A stretch of 12,069 nucleotides of DNA from a bacterium (GTDB taxonomy: Bacteria; Desulfobacterota; GWC2-55-46): the NCBI GenBank assembly GCA_027310325.1, contig DAIDBB010000113.1, forward strand, positions 1-12,069, given 5' to 3'. Each line of letters opens with the position of its first letter. Position 1 is the first letter of the stretch. The translations under genes and the position numbers were made by a program. The notes under the pieces are model-generated. The model worked only from the letters and a program-made list of their open reading frames with translations. It searched no databases and had not been told where the DNA came from. This document shows, in pieces, positions 5,549-12,069 of this stretch.

Positions 5549-7495
5549 ATGGGAAAAAGGAAATTGATGCAATGCTTCGCGCTTCTTTCAGCGGTTTTGA
5601 TCTTTACCGGGTGCAGCGGAGGAGGTTCATCCGTATCGACGACCGGAGGATCTTCCGCCGGGGTTAGCGGCATTGCGGCAACGGGGGACCCTATCGCTAA
5701 CGCTACCGTTACCCTTGTGGACAGCACAGGGACGAAGGCGACCGGCACTACCGGCACGGACGGTTCATTCAATGTGCCGGGCACAGCCGGGCTTACGCCG
5801 CCGTTCATGCTTAAGATCGCTATACCCGCGGGCAGCACTTATTATAGTGTAAGCGCGGATGCGAATAAAGTGTCAACCGTCAACATAACGCCGCTTACCG
5901 ATATGATCGTTCGTACCTGGTATAACGTCCAGGGCAGCTCCGCCGATACGGCCTTCGGTAATCCTGCCTTAAATCCACCTCCTACACCTACAGAGGTCAA
6001 GGTCATAGCGACCGTCGTTGGTAATCTCATGCAGTCCGCGCTTCAGGCGGCCGGCGTGGATACAGCGAGCTTTAATCCGATATCCACTCCGTTTAAAGCC
6101 GACGGCACCGGGGTCGATAGTGTAATACATAATACCACTGTGGCGATCAATTCAACCACCGGCGAAATCACTGTGGCCGTCAATACAACAGGGGGCACAC
6201 AAAACTCGACGATCACACCGAGCGGCGGTTCGGTAAATACCAGCACTACCGTCACGACAACCGGCGGGGACACAAGCAGCGCCATTACTTCGGATACCGT
6301 CGTACCAACAAATTCATCCCAGTCCGGCGCGTTGGATTTGATAAACTCCAGAATAACCGACTTTATAAATACTATCAACCAGAAAGGCACGAACCTGTCA
6401 GTAACGGATATCGCTCCATATTTTGACCCTAATTTCATGGATAACGGCATGAACGCCGCCCAGCGTGAAGCTGAAATGGTCCAGAATCTGAGGGGCTTAA
6501 CGCTTTCCTTCACGGGCCTTCAGCTTTTGGCCATGGACGCTTCAGTCACTTCAGCCGAGGTCGCTTTTAACGTTTCAATGACCAGGAACGGCATAACCGC
6601 AACCAATCAGGTGCATGCGTATTTTAAGCTGATAAGCGGTTCGTGGTTTCTATCGGGAAATGGCAATATAGCAAACGCCTATGTAACGCTCTGGGGATGG
6701 GACCGTACGCTTAGCGGAGGAAGCTGCAGCGGAGCAAGCTGCTATTCGAATACAATAAGATTTGAAGTCGACGACCCTGAATCCACGCCGCAGGTAACAT
6801 CGGTTACGGTATCGGGCCCGGGATTGACGGGGGCCGTCAATGTTCCGGTTATTTGCGATAGTACAGGTATACTCAGCGGCACGAACTGCGGCTCATCATA
6901 TGGAAACGGCACACGGAGGGCTTTCCAGATCCCTGACCAGGCGTATCCGTGGTGGCCGGCTATAGGTTCGCAATACACCTTTACGCTTACAACAGCTTCA
7001 GGATCGCGCACGATTACAGCCACAGTAAATTCCGCTCATGGGTTTGATTCATTAATGAGCCCAATCCTTGCGGACTATCCGGCGGTATCGGTCCCCGGCA
7101 ACCCGACTTTTGCCTCCGTTTTGGGCGGAACAACGATAAAAGGATCGGTTTATGTTCCTATATGGGGCGCCGGGACAAGTGATGGCCCTCATTATAATTA
7201 CGAGGGGCCGAACGGCCAGGCCAATGGAGTATCCAACCAGGTCACTTTCGGCACATGGGACGCTGGATTTCCAATCCCCGGGCAGATGAACAATTTTACC
7301 ATCGTAATACCGGCGGCTACCGTAATTAGCGGCCCGTCAACCTGCTCTACAGGAAGCGGCACCTGTTACAATATAACGTACCAGGGGCAAACCGCTGAAG
7401 TCCAGGCCGAGGGATGGATTGGCGCGGATGCCTGTGATTTCAGCAAGCAATCCGGCGGCGAAAGCTGCACCAATAGCGGTATTCAGATACAGTAA
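5549..7495 (+). CDS. Large secreted lipoprotein with carboxypeptidase-regulatory-like domain, function unknown
   Basis: A 648-residue protein. It begins MGKRKLMQCFALLSAVLIF and the lipobox FTGC-S makes Cys22 the lipidation site, followed by a Gly/Ser linker, so it should sit in the outer membrane or on the surface. Residues of about 38-90 (VSGIAATGDPIANATVTLVD, then TGTDGSFNVPG) look like a carboxypeptidase-regulatory-like beta domain. A Ser/Thr-rich stretch follows to about 250. Residues of about 255-385 resemble an NTF2/SnoaL-like unit (ITDFINTINQKG, YFDPNFMDNG, YFKLISGSWFLSGNG). The C-terminal half is beta-rich and Trp/Gly-rich, with eight cysteines in four close pairs (393/398, 436/447, 599/606, 629/640), probably disulfides. 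The ATG at 5549 has GGGAG about 7 nt upstream; a GTG 19 codons earlier would put a polar stretch before the signal peptide. Domain names are by eye. It stands alone, bracketed by direct repeats. I do not recognise the whole protein. Confidence 0.88.
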   Translation: MGKRKLMQCFALLSAVLIFTGCSGGGSSVSTTGGSSAGVSGIAATGDPIANATVTLVDSTGTKATGTTGTDGSFNVPGTAGLTPPFMLKIAIPAGSTYYSVSADANKVSTVNITPLTDMIVRTWYNVQGSSADTAFGNPALNPPPTPTEVKVIATVVGNLMQSALQAAGVDTASFNPISTPFKADGTGVDSVIHNTTVAINSTTGEITVAVNTTGGTQNSTITPSGGSVNTSTTVTTTGGDTSSAITSDTVVPTNSSQSGALDLINSRITDFINTINQKGTNLSVTDIAPYFDPNFMDNGMNAAQREAEMVQNLRGLTLSFTGLQLLAMDASVTSAEVAFNVSMTRNGITATNQVHAYFKLISGSWFLSGNGNIANAYVTLWGWDRTLSGGSCSGASCYSNTIRFEVDDPESTPQVTSVTVSGPGLTGAVNVPVICDSTGILSGTNCGSSYGNGTRRAFQIPDQAYPWWPAIGSQYTFTLTTASGSRTITATVNSAHGFDSLMSPILADYPAVSVPGNPTFASVLGGTTIKGSVYVPIWGAGTSDGPHYNYEGPNGQANGVSNQVTFGTWDAGFPIPGQMNNFTIVIPAATVISGPSTCSTGSGTCYNITYQGQTAEVQAEGWIGADACDFSKQSGGESCTNSGIQIQ

Positions 7496-7546
7496 GGGAG
7501 ATGGATTTGCAAACCTTTAATACGCTCTAAAAGGTCGTATTTGCAG

Positions 7547-7600
7547 TCTCGTAAGGCGGGCAATGCCCACCTTTTGGTGGGCTGGGCCCGCCTTGCAAGA
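7547..7600. repeat. Long GC-rich hairpin after the lipoprotein gene
   Basis: A 15-bp outer stem (7547-7561 with 7586-7600, one mismatch and one G-T pair) encloses a 3x3 internal loop, a perfect 7-bp stem (GCCCACC with GGTGGGC) and a TTTT loop. It starts about 50 nt after the stop codon. No T-run follows, so it is not a canonical intrinsic terminator, although it could stabilise the 3' end of the message or be a palindromic extragenic repeat. Confidence 0.8.
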
Positions 7601-7602
7601 CC

Positions 7603-7657
7603 ACGCCAAATACAGCCCGTTTATTGTCAAGACAATGGGGACAGGCTTAATCTAATT
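7603..7657 (+). repeat. Direct repeat, copy 2 (downstream of the lipoprotein gene)
   Basis: A 55-bp copy of the repeat at 5421-5476, in the same orientation and about 2.18 kb away. Its central palindrome is perfect here (ATTGTC-AA-GACAAT) and is flanked by CCC and GGGG. The promoter-like TTGACA of copy 1 is lost. Confidence 0.8.
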
Positions 7658-8007
7658 GTATAAAAATCGGCATTGCGGTAATAACTTTAGGCTTTCTTCT
7701 CAGTTGATAGGAAGTTTTCTCAGGATTAAAAAGCCGATAAATTTAGATTACACACGGACCTACCGATGTTTACGTCGTCACAAACACAAACTGAATTACA
7801 AGCTTTCTTATCCACTTTTACGCCCCGCGTTAAGAATCCCAAGACTGATATACCTAATATCGCTAAAAATCCAGCCGGGTAGGGTGCGCTGTGCGGACCG
7901 TTAAATAATTTTCAAGGGTCGCGTAACCTGATATGTCTGATTACTGAAGGGCCCGGGATGGAAGGACTTATTTTTTCACCGTGGTGACACACATGCGGCG
8001 GCATTCC

Positions 8008-10854
8008 CTACCCAATCCCCACCATCCGCGGCTTCCTTAAAACTTCTTTCAAGAATTCCCCGGTATAAGACCCCTTGGACATGCTCACCTCTTCGGGGGT
8101 GCCGACTGCTATGACCCGTCCGCCTTCGTCGCCGCCTTCGGGGCCGAGGTCGATTATGTGGTCGGCGAACTTAATGACATCAAGGTTATGCTCGATAATT
8201 ACTATCGTGTTGCCAGCATCCCGGAGCCTCTTTAAAACTTCAAGGAGCTTCTGGATATCCGCGAAGTGTAGCCCCGTCGTCGGCTCGTCGAGTATGTAGA
8301 TGGTCTTCCCGGTTGCCCTCTTCGATAGCTCCCTGGAAAGCTTTATCCTCTGCGCCTCTCCGCCAGCAAGAGTCGTAGAGGGCTGACCGAGCTTTATGTA
8401 GCCGAGCCCGACTTCAAAGAGCGTTTCGAGCTTATCCCTTACCTGAGGGATGTGCTCGAAGAATCCAAGCGCCTCTGTTACCGAAAGCCCCAGGCACTCG
8501 GAGATGTTCTTTCCCTTGAAGCGGATTTCAAGAGTGTCCCTGTTATACCGCTCGCCCCTGCAGACGTCGCAAGTCACATATACGTCCGGAAGGAAGTGCA
8601 TCTCTACCTTTATGAGGCCGTCGCCTTTGCAGGCCTCGCACCTCCCGCCCTTCACGTTAAAGCTGAACCTCCCGGGGCTGTAGCCGCGCATCTTTGCTTC
8701 GGGTAGTGTAGAGAATAGCTCCCTAATCGGCGCGAATAGCCCGGTATACGTCGCCGGGTTCGACCTCGGGGTCCTCCCGATGGGCGACTGGTCTATATCA
8801 ATTACCTTGTCGAAGAACTCAAGGCCAGTTATCGTTGAGACCTCTCCTCCCCGCGCCTTCGAGTCGTAGAGCCTCCTGGCGAGGTTCCTGTAAAGGGTAT
8901 CGACGACGAGCGTGCTTTTGCCCGAACCCGATACGCCGGTTACGCAGGTAATGAGGCCTACCGGGAACTTCACGGTAACGTCTTTAAGGTTATTCGCCTT
9001 TACGCCTTTTAGAGTGAGGAACCTGCCGTCGGGCTTTCTCCTCACCTCCGGCACCGGTAGCTCGAGCGCACCGGAGAGGTATTTCCCTGTAAGCGAACGG
9101 TCGCTGGTTGTTATCTCATGGTGAGTGCCCTTCGCGACCACCTCGCCGCCGTGCTCTCCGGCACCGGGGCCCATGTCTATGATGAAGTCGGCCTCCCTCA
9201 TCGTCTCCTCGTCGTGCTCGACGACGAGTACCGAGTTGCCCATGTCGCGGAGCCTTTTAAGCGCGGTAAGGAGCCTCCTGTTGTCCCGCTGATGCAGCCC
9301 GATCGACGGCTCGTCAAGTATGTAGAGGACGCCGACGAGGCTCGAGCCGATTTGCGTAGCGAGCCTTATCCTCTGCCCCTCGCCCCCGGATAGCGTCCTG
9401 GCGGCGCGGTCAAGCGAAATATAATCGAGCCCGACGTTAACGAGGAAGTTAAGCCTTTCTCCGACCTCTTTTAAGACCCTCCTCGCGATCGTCTGCTCGG
9501 ATTCGGTAAGCTTAAGTTTCTTGAAGAAGGCGAGAGCCTCCTTTATCGACATCCTCGTTACGTCCCATATGGACTTGTCGTTTACCTTTATGAAAAGCGC
9601 CTCTTTCTTCAGCCTAGACCCGTTGCAGGCAGGGCAGGGGAGCGAGTTCATGTACTCGACAAGGGAGTCCCTCACGTCCTCGGAGTCCGTCTCCCTGTAG
9701 CGCCTCTCAAGGTTATTCAAGACCCCCTCGAAGGGCTCGGTATACGTGTACCTGCTCTTTTCGCTTTCGTAGAGGAACTCTATCTCCTCTTTCCCGGAGC
9801 CGTGAAGGAGTATCTGCCGGACCTTCTCGGGGAGCTTCTTGAAGGGCGTATGGACGTTGAATTTATAGTGCTTGGCTAATCCTTCCAATATCTGAAGGTA
9901 CCAGTAGTTTGCCTTTTTGCCGCTCGCCGCGCTCCAGGGAGCGATGGCCCCCTCGGCGACCGAGAGGCTATCGTCGGGGACGACGAGTCCGGCGTCGAAG
10001 TAGAACTTTTCACCCAGCCCCTTGCACTCCTCGCAAGCGCCATAGGGGCTGTTAAAAGAAAACGTCGTGGGGGTTATCTCGGGGTAACTTATGCCGCATA
10101 CGGCGCATGAGAGCCTTTCGTTAAAGAGCATATCCTTGCCGCCAGCGACCGCTACCTTCACGAGCCCGCCGGAAAGTCTCGCGGAGACCTCGAGCGAGTC
10201 GGATAACCTCGCGAGTATGCCTTCCTTCATGACGATGCGGTCAACGACGACGTCGACGTCGTGCTTTTTCCTCTTATCGAGACTTACGACCCCTTCGAGG
10301 TCCTTCATCTCGCCGTCAATCTTTACCTTTGTGTAGCCTTCCCTTCGGAGCGCCTCCAATTCCTTTTTGTACTCGCCCTTCCTGCCGCGAACGATGGGCG
10401 AGAGGAGCGTTATCTTCGAGCCCTGGGGGAGCTCGAGGATCCTGTCGGCCATCTGCTGAATGGTCTGAGAGGTTATCGGGCGGCCGCAGCTGTAACAATG
10501 GGGCCTGCCGATGCGGGCGAAAAGGAGCCGGAGGTAGTCGTATACCTCGGTTACGGTGCCCACGGTTGAGCGCGGGTTTTTCGAGGTCGTCTTCTGCTCG
10601 ATAGAGATGGCGGGGGAGAGCCCCTCTATCGATTCAACGTCGGGCTTGTCCATCTGTTCGAGGAACTGTCTCGCGTAGGCCGAGAGGCTTTCGACGTACC
10701 TTCTCTGCCCCTCGGCGTAAAGCGTATCGAAGGCAAGCGAGGATTTGCCTGACCCCGATACCCCGGTTATGACGACGAGCCTGTCCCTCGGTATCTCAAG
10801 GTCGATCGATTTTAAGTTATGCTCTCTGGCGCCCCTGATGACTATCTTATCCAT
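8008..10854 (-). CDS. uvrA: Excinuclease ABC subunit A (DNA damage recognition)
   Basis: UvrA is the ATPase that, with UvrB, finds bulky DNA lesions and starts nucleotide excision repair. From ATG 10852-10854 the protein is 948 residues, the usual size. It has two ABC ATPase units. Unit 1: Walker A GVSGSGKSS at 31-39, a zinc module with CAVC near 250 and CEEC near 274, signature LSGGEGQRI near 490 and Walker B YILDEPSIGLHQ near 515. Unit 2: Walker A GVSGSGKST near 640, zinc module CEAC near 740 and CDVC near 763, signature LAGGEAQRI near 830 and Walker B YILDEPTTGLHF. All key residues look intact. The frame stays open 24 codons further to a TTG at 10924-10926, but that extension lies in a dispersed repeat and the family begins at MDKIVIRGAREHNLK. 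No clear Shine-Dalgarno precedes the ATG. The gene is monocistronic in appearance. Confidence 0.97.
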   Translation of the reverse strand: MDKIVIRGAREHNLKSIDLEIPRDRLVVITGVSGSGKSSLAFDTLYAEGQRRYVESLSAYARQFLEQMDKPDVESIEGLSPAISIEQKTTSKNPRSTVGTVTEVYDYLRLLFARIGRPHCYSCGRPITSQTIQQMADRILELPQGSKITLLSPIVRGRKGEYKKELEALRREGYTKVKIDGEMKDLEGVVSLDKRKKHDVDVVVDRIVMKEGILARLSDSLEVSARLSGGLVKVAVAGGKDMLFNERLSCAVCGISYPEITPTTFSFNSPYGACEECKGLGEKFYFDAGLVVPDDSLSVAEGAIAPWSAASGKKANYWYLQILEGLAKHYKFNVHTPFKKLPEKVRQILLHGSGKEEIEFLYESEKSRYTYTEPFEGVLNNLERRYRETDSEDVRDSLVEYMNSLPCPACNGSRLKKEALFIKVNDKSIWDVTRMSIKEALAFFKKLKLTESEQTIARRVLKEVGERLNFLVNVGLDYISLDRAARTLSGGEGQRIRLATQIGSSLVGVLYILDEPSIGLHQRDNRRLLTALKRLRDMGNSVLVVEHDEETMREADFIIDMGPGAGEHGGEVVAKGTHHEITTSDRSLTGKYLSGALELPVPEVRRKPDGRFLTLKGVKANNLKDVTVKFPVGLITCVTGVSGSGKSTLVVDTLYRNLARRLYDSKARGGEVSTITGLEFFDKVIDIDQSPIGRTPRSNPATYTGLFAPIRELFSTLPEAKMRGYSPGRFSFNVKGGRCEACKGDGLIKVEMHFLPDVYVTCDVCRGERYNRDTLEIRFKGKNISECLGLSVTEALGFFEHIPQVRDKLETLFEVGLGYIKLGQPSTTLAGGEAQRIKLSRELSKRATGKTIYILDEPTTGLHFADIQKLLEVLKRLRDAGNTIVIIEHNLDVIKFADHIIDLGPEGGDEGGRVIAVGTPEEVSMSKGSYTGEFLKEVLRKPRMVGIG

Positions 10855-10920
10855 ATTCTTAGTACGAACGTAATAAATGTCTTTATACTTCGTTGTACTC
10901 CTCAGAAAATCCTCGACGTA
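10852..10920 (-). repeat. Dispersed repeat, copy 1, ending on the uvrA start codon
   Basis: On the plus strand it begins CCATATTCTTA (the complement of which holds the uvrA ATG), continues with a TAATAAATG block, and ends with a TCCTCAGAAAATCCTCGACGT-type block at 10899-10920. The last 22 bases match 11102-11123 at 19 of 22 positions. Confidence 0.6.
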
Positions 10921-11062
10921 CCGCAAAGAGTACGCCTGCGGCGGGCAAAGGTTTAGCCGGCCCCTGTCGCTGCACTAGACTGTGCAGTTAGACGATACAT
11001 TTTAACTCTGCCCACCGCACGGTGCGCCTCCGGTTTTCCTCGTCGTCCGCCTCGTCTAAAAC

Positions 11063-11123
11063 CATTTCTTACGTTCGATTATGCGTAGTTTAATTAAATG
11101 TTCCTCGGAAAATCCTCAACGTC
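11063..11123 (-). repeat. Dispersed repeat, copy 2, about 211 bp upstream of uvrA
   Basis: Same orientation and block order as copy 1: CCATTTCTTA at 11063-11072, a TTAATTAAATG block ending at 11100, then the 22-base block at 11102-11123. On the minus strand it likewise ends in AAGAAATGG. The intervening 11026-11048 carries a related third block with TTTT in place of AAAA. Confidence 0.55.
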
Positions 11124-11134
11124 TCTATCGCTCA

Positions 11135-11200
11135 AATCCCCCTTTTCAAAGTGGGAGACTTTTCCTCCCTTTCTTAAAAGGGGGAAGGGGGCGGGGGATT
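11135..11200. repeat. C-rich/G-rich inverted repeat after pdxA
   Basis: AATCCCCC at 11135-11142 is mirrored by GGGGGATT at 11193-11200. Inside, CCCCCTTTT is matched by AAAAGGGGG at 11176-11184. It lies 13 nt after the pdxA stop and resembles the AATCCCCC-type palindromic repeats common between genes in environmental genomes. It might also act as a weak terminator. Confidence 0.65.
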
Positions 11201-11212
11201 ATAACGAGCCGA

Positions 11213-12069
11213 TTAACGGCGCTTTCTCCCCTTAACCATCTGAGCGGCCATCAGAATGGCCGAAACCAGGCTTTCGTGGCTCGCTATCCCTTTCCAGGCT
11301 ATATCGTAAGCGGTGCCGTGGTCGACCGACGTCCTTATTATAGGGAGCCCCAGGGTCGCATTGATGCCGTCCTCGAAATGTAGGAGCTTTAAAGGCCCGA
11401 GGCCCTGGTCGTGGTACATACAGACGACGCAGTTGAACTCCTTTTTCCGGACGGCCCTGTAAAATACCGTATCCGGCGCAAGCGGCCCGACGGCGTTTAT
11501 CCCGAGCTTTTTAGCCTTTTGGACGGCCGGAGCTATGATACTTTCTTCCTCGTCCCCGAACATCCCCGCCTCCCCCGCGTGGGGGTTCAGGCCCGCGACG
11601 GCTATCCGGGGCCTCTTGAACCCGAAGCCCCTGAAAGAGGAGTCGGTTATCTTAATGGTCTTTAGGACGCTCTCCATCGTGACAAGCCCGGGGACCTTCT
11701 TTAGAGGCTCGTGTATCGTAACGAGTATCACTTTAAGGTCGGCTCCGCCGAGCATCATGCGGAAGTCTCCGGTCTTTGTAAGGTGCGCGATAAATTCCGT
11801 GTGCCCCGGAAACTTGAACCCGGCCAGTTTCGCGGCCTCCTTGCTTATGGGCCCTGTTACGATGGCGTCAGCAGCGCCGTCGAGCGCCATGCCGACGGCG
11901 TCCTTGACATATTTTATCATGGCCGCGGACGATTCCTTGATCGGGCGGCCCGGCCTTAACCGCCTTATATCGAGGTTCGAGAGGTTTTTAACGTCCTTGT
12001 CAGAAGGGGCCTGCAATTTGAGCCTCCCGGCGAGGAACCGGAGAAGCCCCGCGTCCCCGATGACAATAG
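11213..12069 (-). CDS. pdxA: 4-hydroxythreonine-4-phosphate dehydrogenase, N-terminus cut off by the window edge
   Basis: PdxA oxidises 4-phosphooxy-L-threonine with NAD(P)+; the product condenses with 1-deoxyxylulose 5-phosphate in the DXP-dependent route to pyridoxal phosphate. About 285 C-terminal residues are present. The frame runs to the window edge as IVIGDAGLLRFLAGRLKL, a stretch typical of this family some way after its start, so the true start is outside and the TTG at 12014-12016 is internal. Further motifs are AIVTGPISKEA, FPGHTEFIAH with a metal-binding His, AGLNPHAGEAG, GPLAPDTVF, CMYHDQGLGPLK with a second His, and RTSVDHGTAYDIAWKG with a third. All three metal-ligand histidine motifs look intact. 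The stop is TAA at 11213-11215. A palindromic repeat and a 358-nt gap separate it from uvrA, so co-transcription is uncertain. Confidence 0.95.
   Translation of the reverse strand, partial: IVIGDAGLLRFLAGRLKLQAPSDKDVKNLSNLDIRRLRPGRPIKESSAAMIKYVKDAVGMALDGAADAIVTGPISKEAAKLAGFKFPGHTEFIAHLTKTGDFRMMLGGADLKVILVTIHEPLKKVPGLVTMESVLKTIKITDSSFRGFGFKRPRIAVAGLNPHAGEAGMFGDEEESIIAPAVQKAKKLGINAVGPLAPDTVFYRAVRKKEFNCVVCMYHDQGLGPLKLLHFEDGINATLGLPIIRTSVDHGTAYDIAWKGIASHESLVSAILMAAQMVKGRKRR

Larger units (their letters stand above)
7496..8007. other. Non-coding gap between the convergent lipoprotein gene and uvrA
   Basis: About 512 bases. It contains the hairpin (7547-7600) and direct repeat copy 2 (7603-7657). 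The stretch 7658-7900 is clearly more AT-rich than its surroundings. No open frame there has a convincing start, ribosome-binding site or protein-like makeup. No canonical intrinsic terminator for uvrA is seen before position 7500. Confidence 0.6.
10855..11212. other. Non-coding repeat-rich gap between pdxA and uvrA
   Basis: About 358 bases. It holds the two dispersed-repeat copies, a related central block, and the C-rich/G-rich inverted repeat at 11135-11200. No strong -10/-35 pair for uvrA stands out; TATAAA at about 10879-10884 on the minus strand is the best -10-like string but has a poor -35 partner. Confidence 0.6.

Noticed and set aside
7656..7904. 82-codon plus-strand frame after the lipoprotein gene.
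   Set aside because: It begins at a TTG inside direct repeat copy 2, with no ribosome-binding site, and its composition (many Arg, Leu, Tyr without motifs) looks random.
7726..7911. Minus-strand open frame of 61 codons with a hydrophobic stretch and four cysteines (KKACNSVCVCDD...SVCN).
   Set aside because: It lacks an ATG; the only usable starts (TTG and GTG) have no ribosome-binding site and leave about 29-45 codons. It lies in AT-rich intergenic DNA and may be chance or a gene relic.
7967..7988. TTTTTTCACCGTGGTGA near the uvrA 3' end as a terminator.
   Set aside because: The T-run precedes the short stem on the plus strand, and on the minus strand the stem is followed by A, so neither orientation makes an intrinsic terminator. 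The loop would be only two bases.
10855..10926. N-terminal extension of UvrA to the TTG at 10924-10926.
   Set aside because: The extra 24 residues are encoded by the dispersed repeat, and UvrA proteins begin at the MDKIVIRGAREHNL-like segment.
10988..11065. 25-codon minus-strand frame MVLDEADDEENRRRTVRWAE... between pdxA and uvrA.
   Set aside because: It lies wholly in repeat DNA, has no Shine-Dalgarno, and is too short to support as a gene. It is kept only as part of the repeat finding.

Overview
The window reads as chromosomal DNA from a free-living Gram-negative bacterium. It holds housekeeping genes (acetate kinase, XTP pyrophosphatase, cell-wall amidase, O6-alkylguanine-DNA alkyltransferase, UvrA, PdxA), several exported or lipid-anchored proteins with ordinary signal peptides, GC-rich codon use with heavy ATA and AGG, and non-coding DNA full of dispersed repeats. 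That style resembles sediment and subsurface Desulfobacterota or Nitrospirota genomes, but this taxonomic guess is an inference from style only.

Layout. Positions 1-2310 hold one minus-strand operon behind a good sigma70-type promoter (2282-2310): exported rhodanese with its catalytic Cys, exported rhodanese with that Cys replaced by Gly, a four-helix membrane protein, then ackA running off the left edge. Positions 2320-3832 hold a second minus-strand unit, cell-wall amidase then rdgB, from a near-consensus promoter so close to the amidase ATG that the mRNA looks leaderless. A plus-strand membrane protein (3958-4440) converges on minus-strand ogt (4379-4963), and their coding ends overlap by 62 nt. 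Positions 4964-5548 are non-coding and hold a 163-bp MITE-like element with terminal inverted repeats and a 4-bp target duplication, a possible three-way-junction fold and a promoter. A 648-residue lipoprotein of unknown function follows (5549-7495). It is bracketed by two direct copies of a ~55-bp repeat and followed by a long hairpin. Positions 7496-8007 otherwise lack a supported gene. uvrA (8008-10854, minus) has its start codon at the edge of a dispersed repeat that recurs about 211 bp upstream. pdxA (minus) runs off the right edge.

How it fits together. Most genes are ordinary metabolism and repair. AckA makes ATP and acetate from acetyl phosphate, RdgB and Ogt protect against damaged nucleotides and alkylated DNA, UvrA starts nucleotide excision repair, and PdxA acts in vitamin B6 synthesis. 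The less ordinary content is the paired rhodaneses, the uncharacterised lipoprotein in its repeat frame, and the way small repeats have landed exactly at the translation-start regions of two repair genes (ogt and uvrA). I do not see a defence, CRISPR, secondary-metabolite or phage system here.
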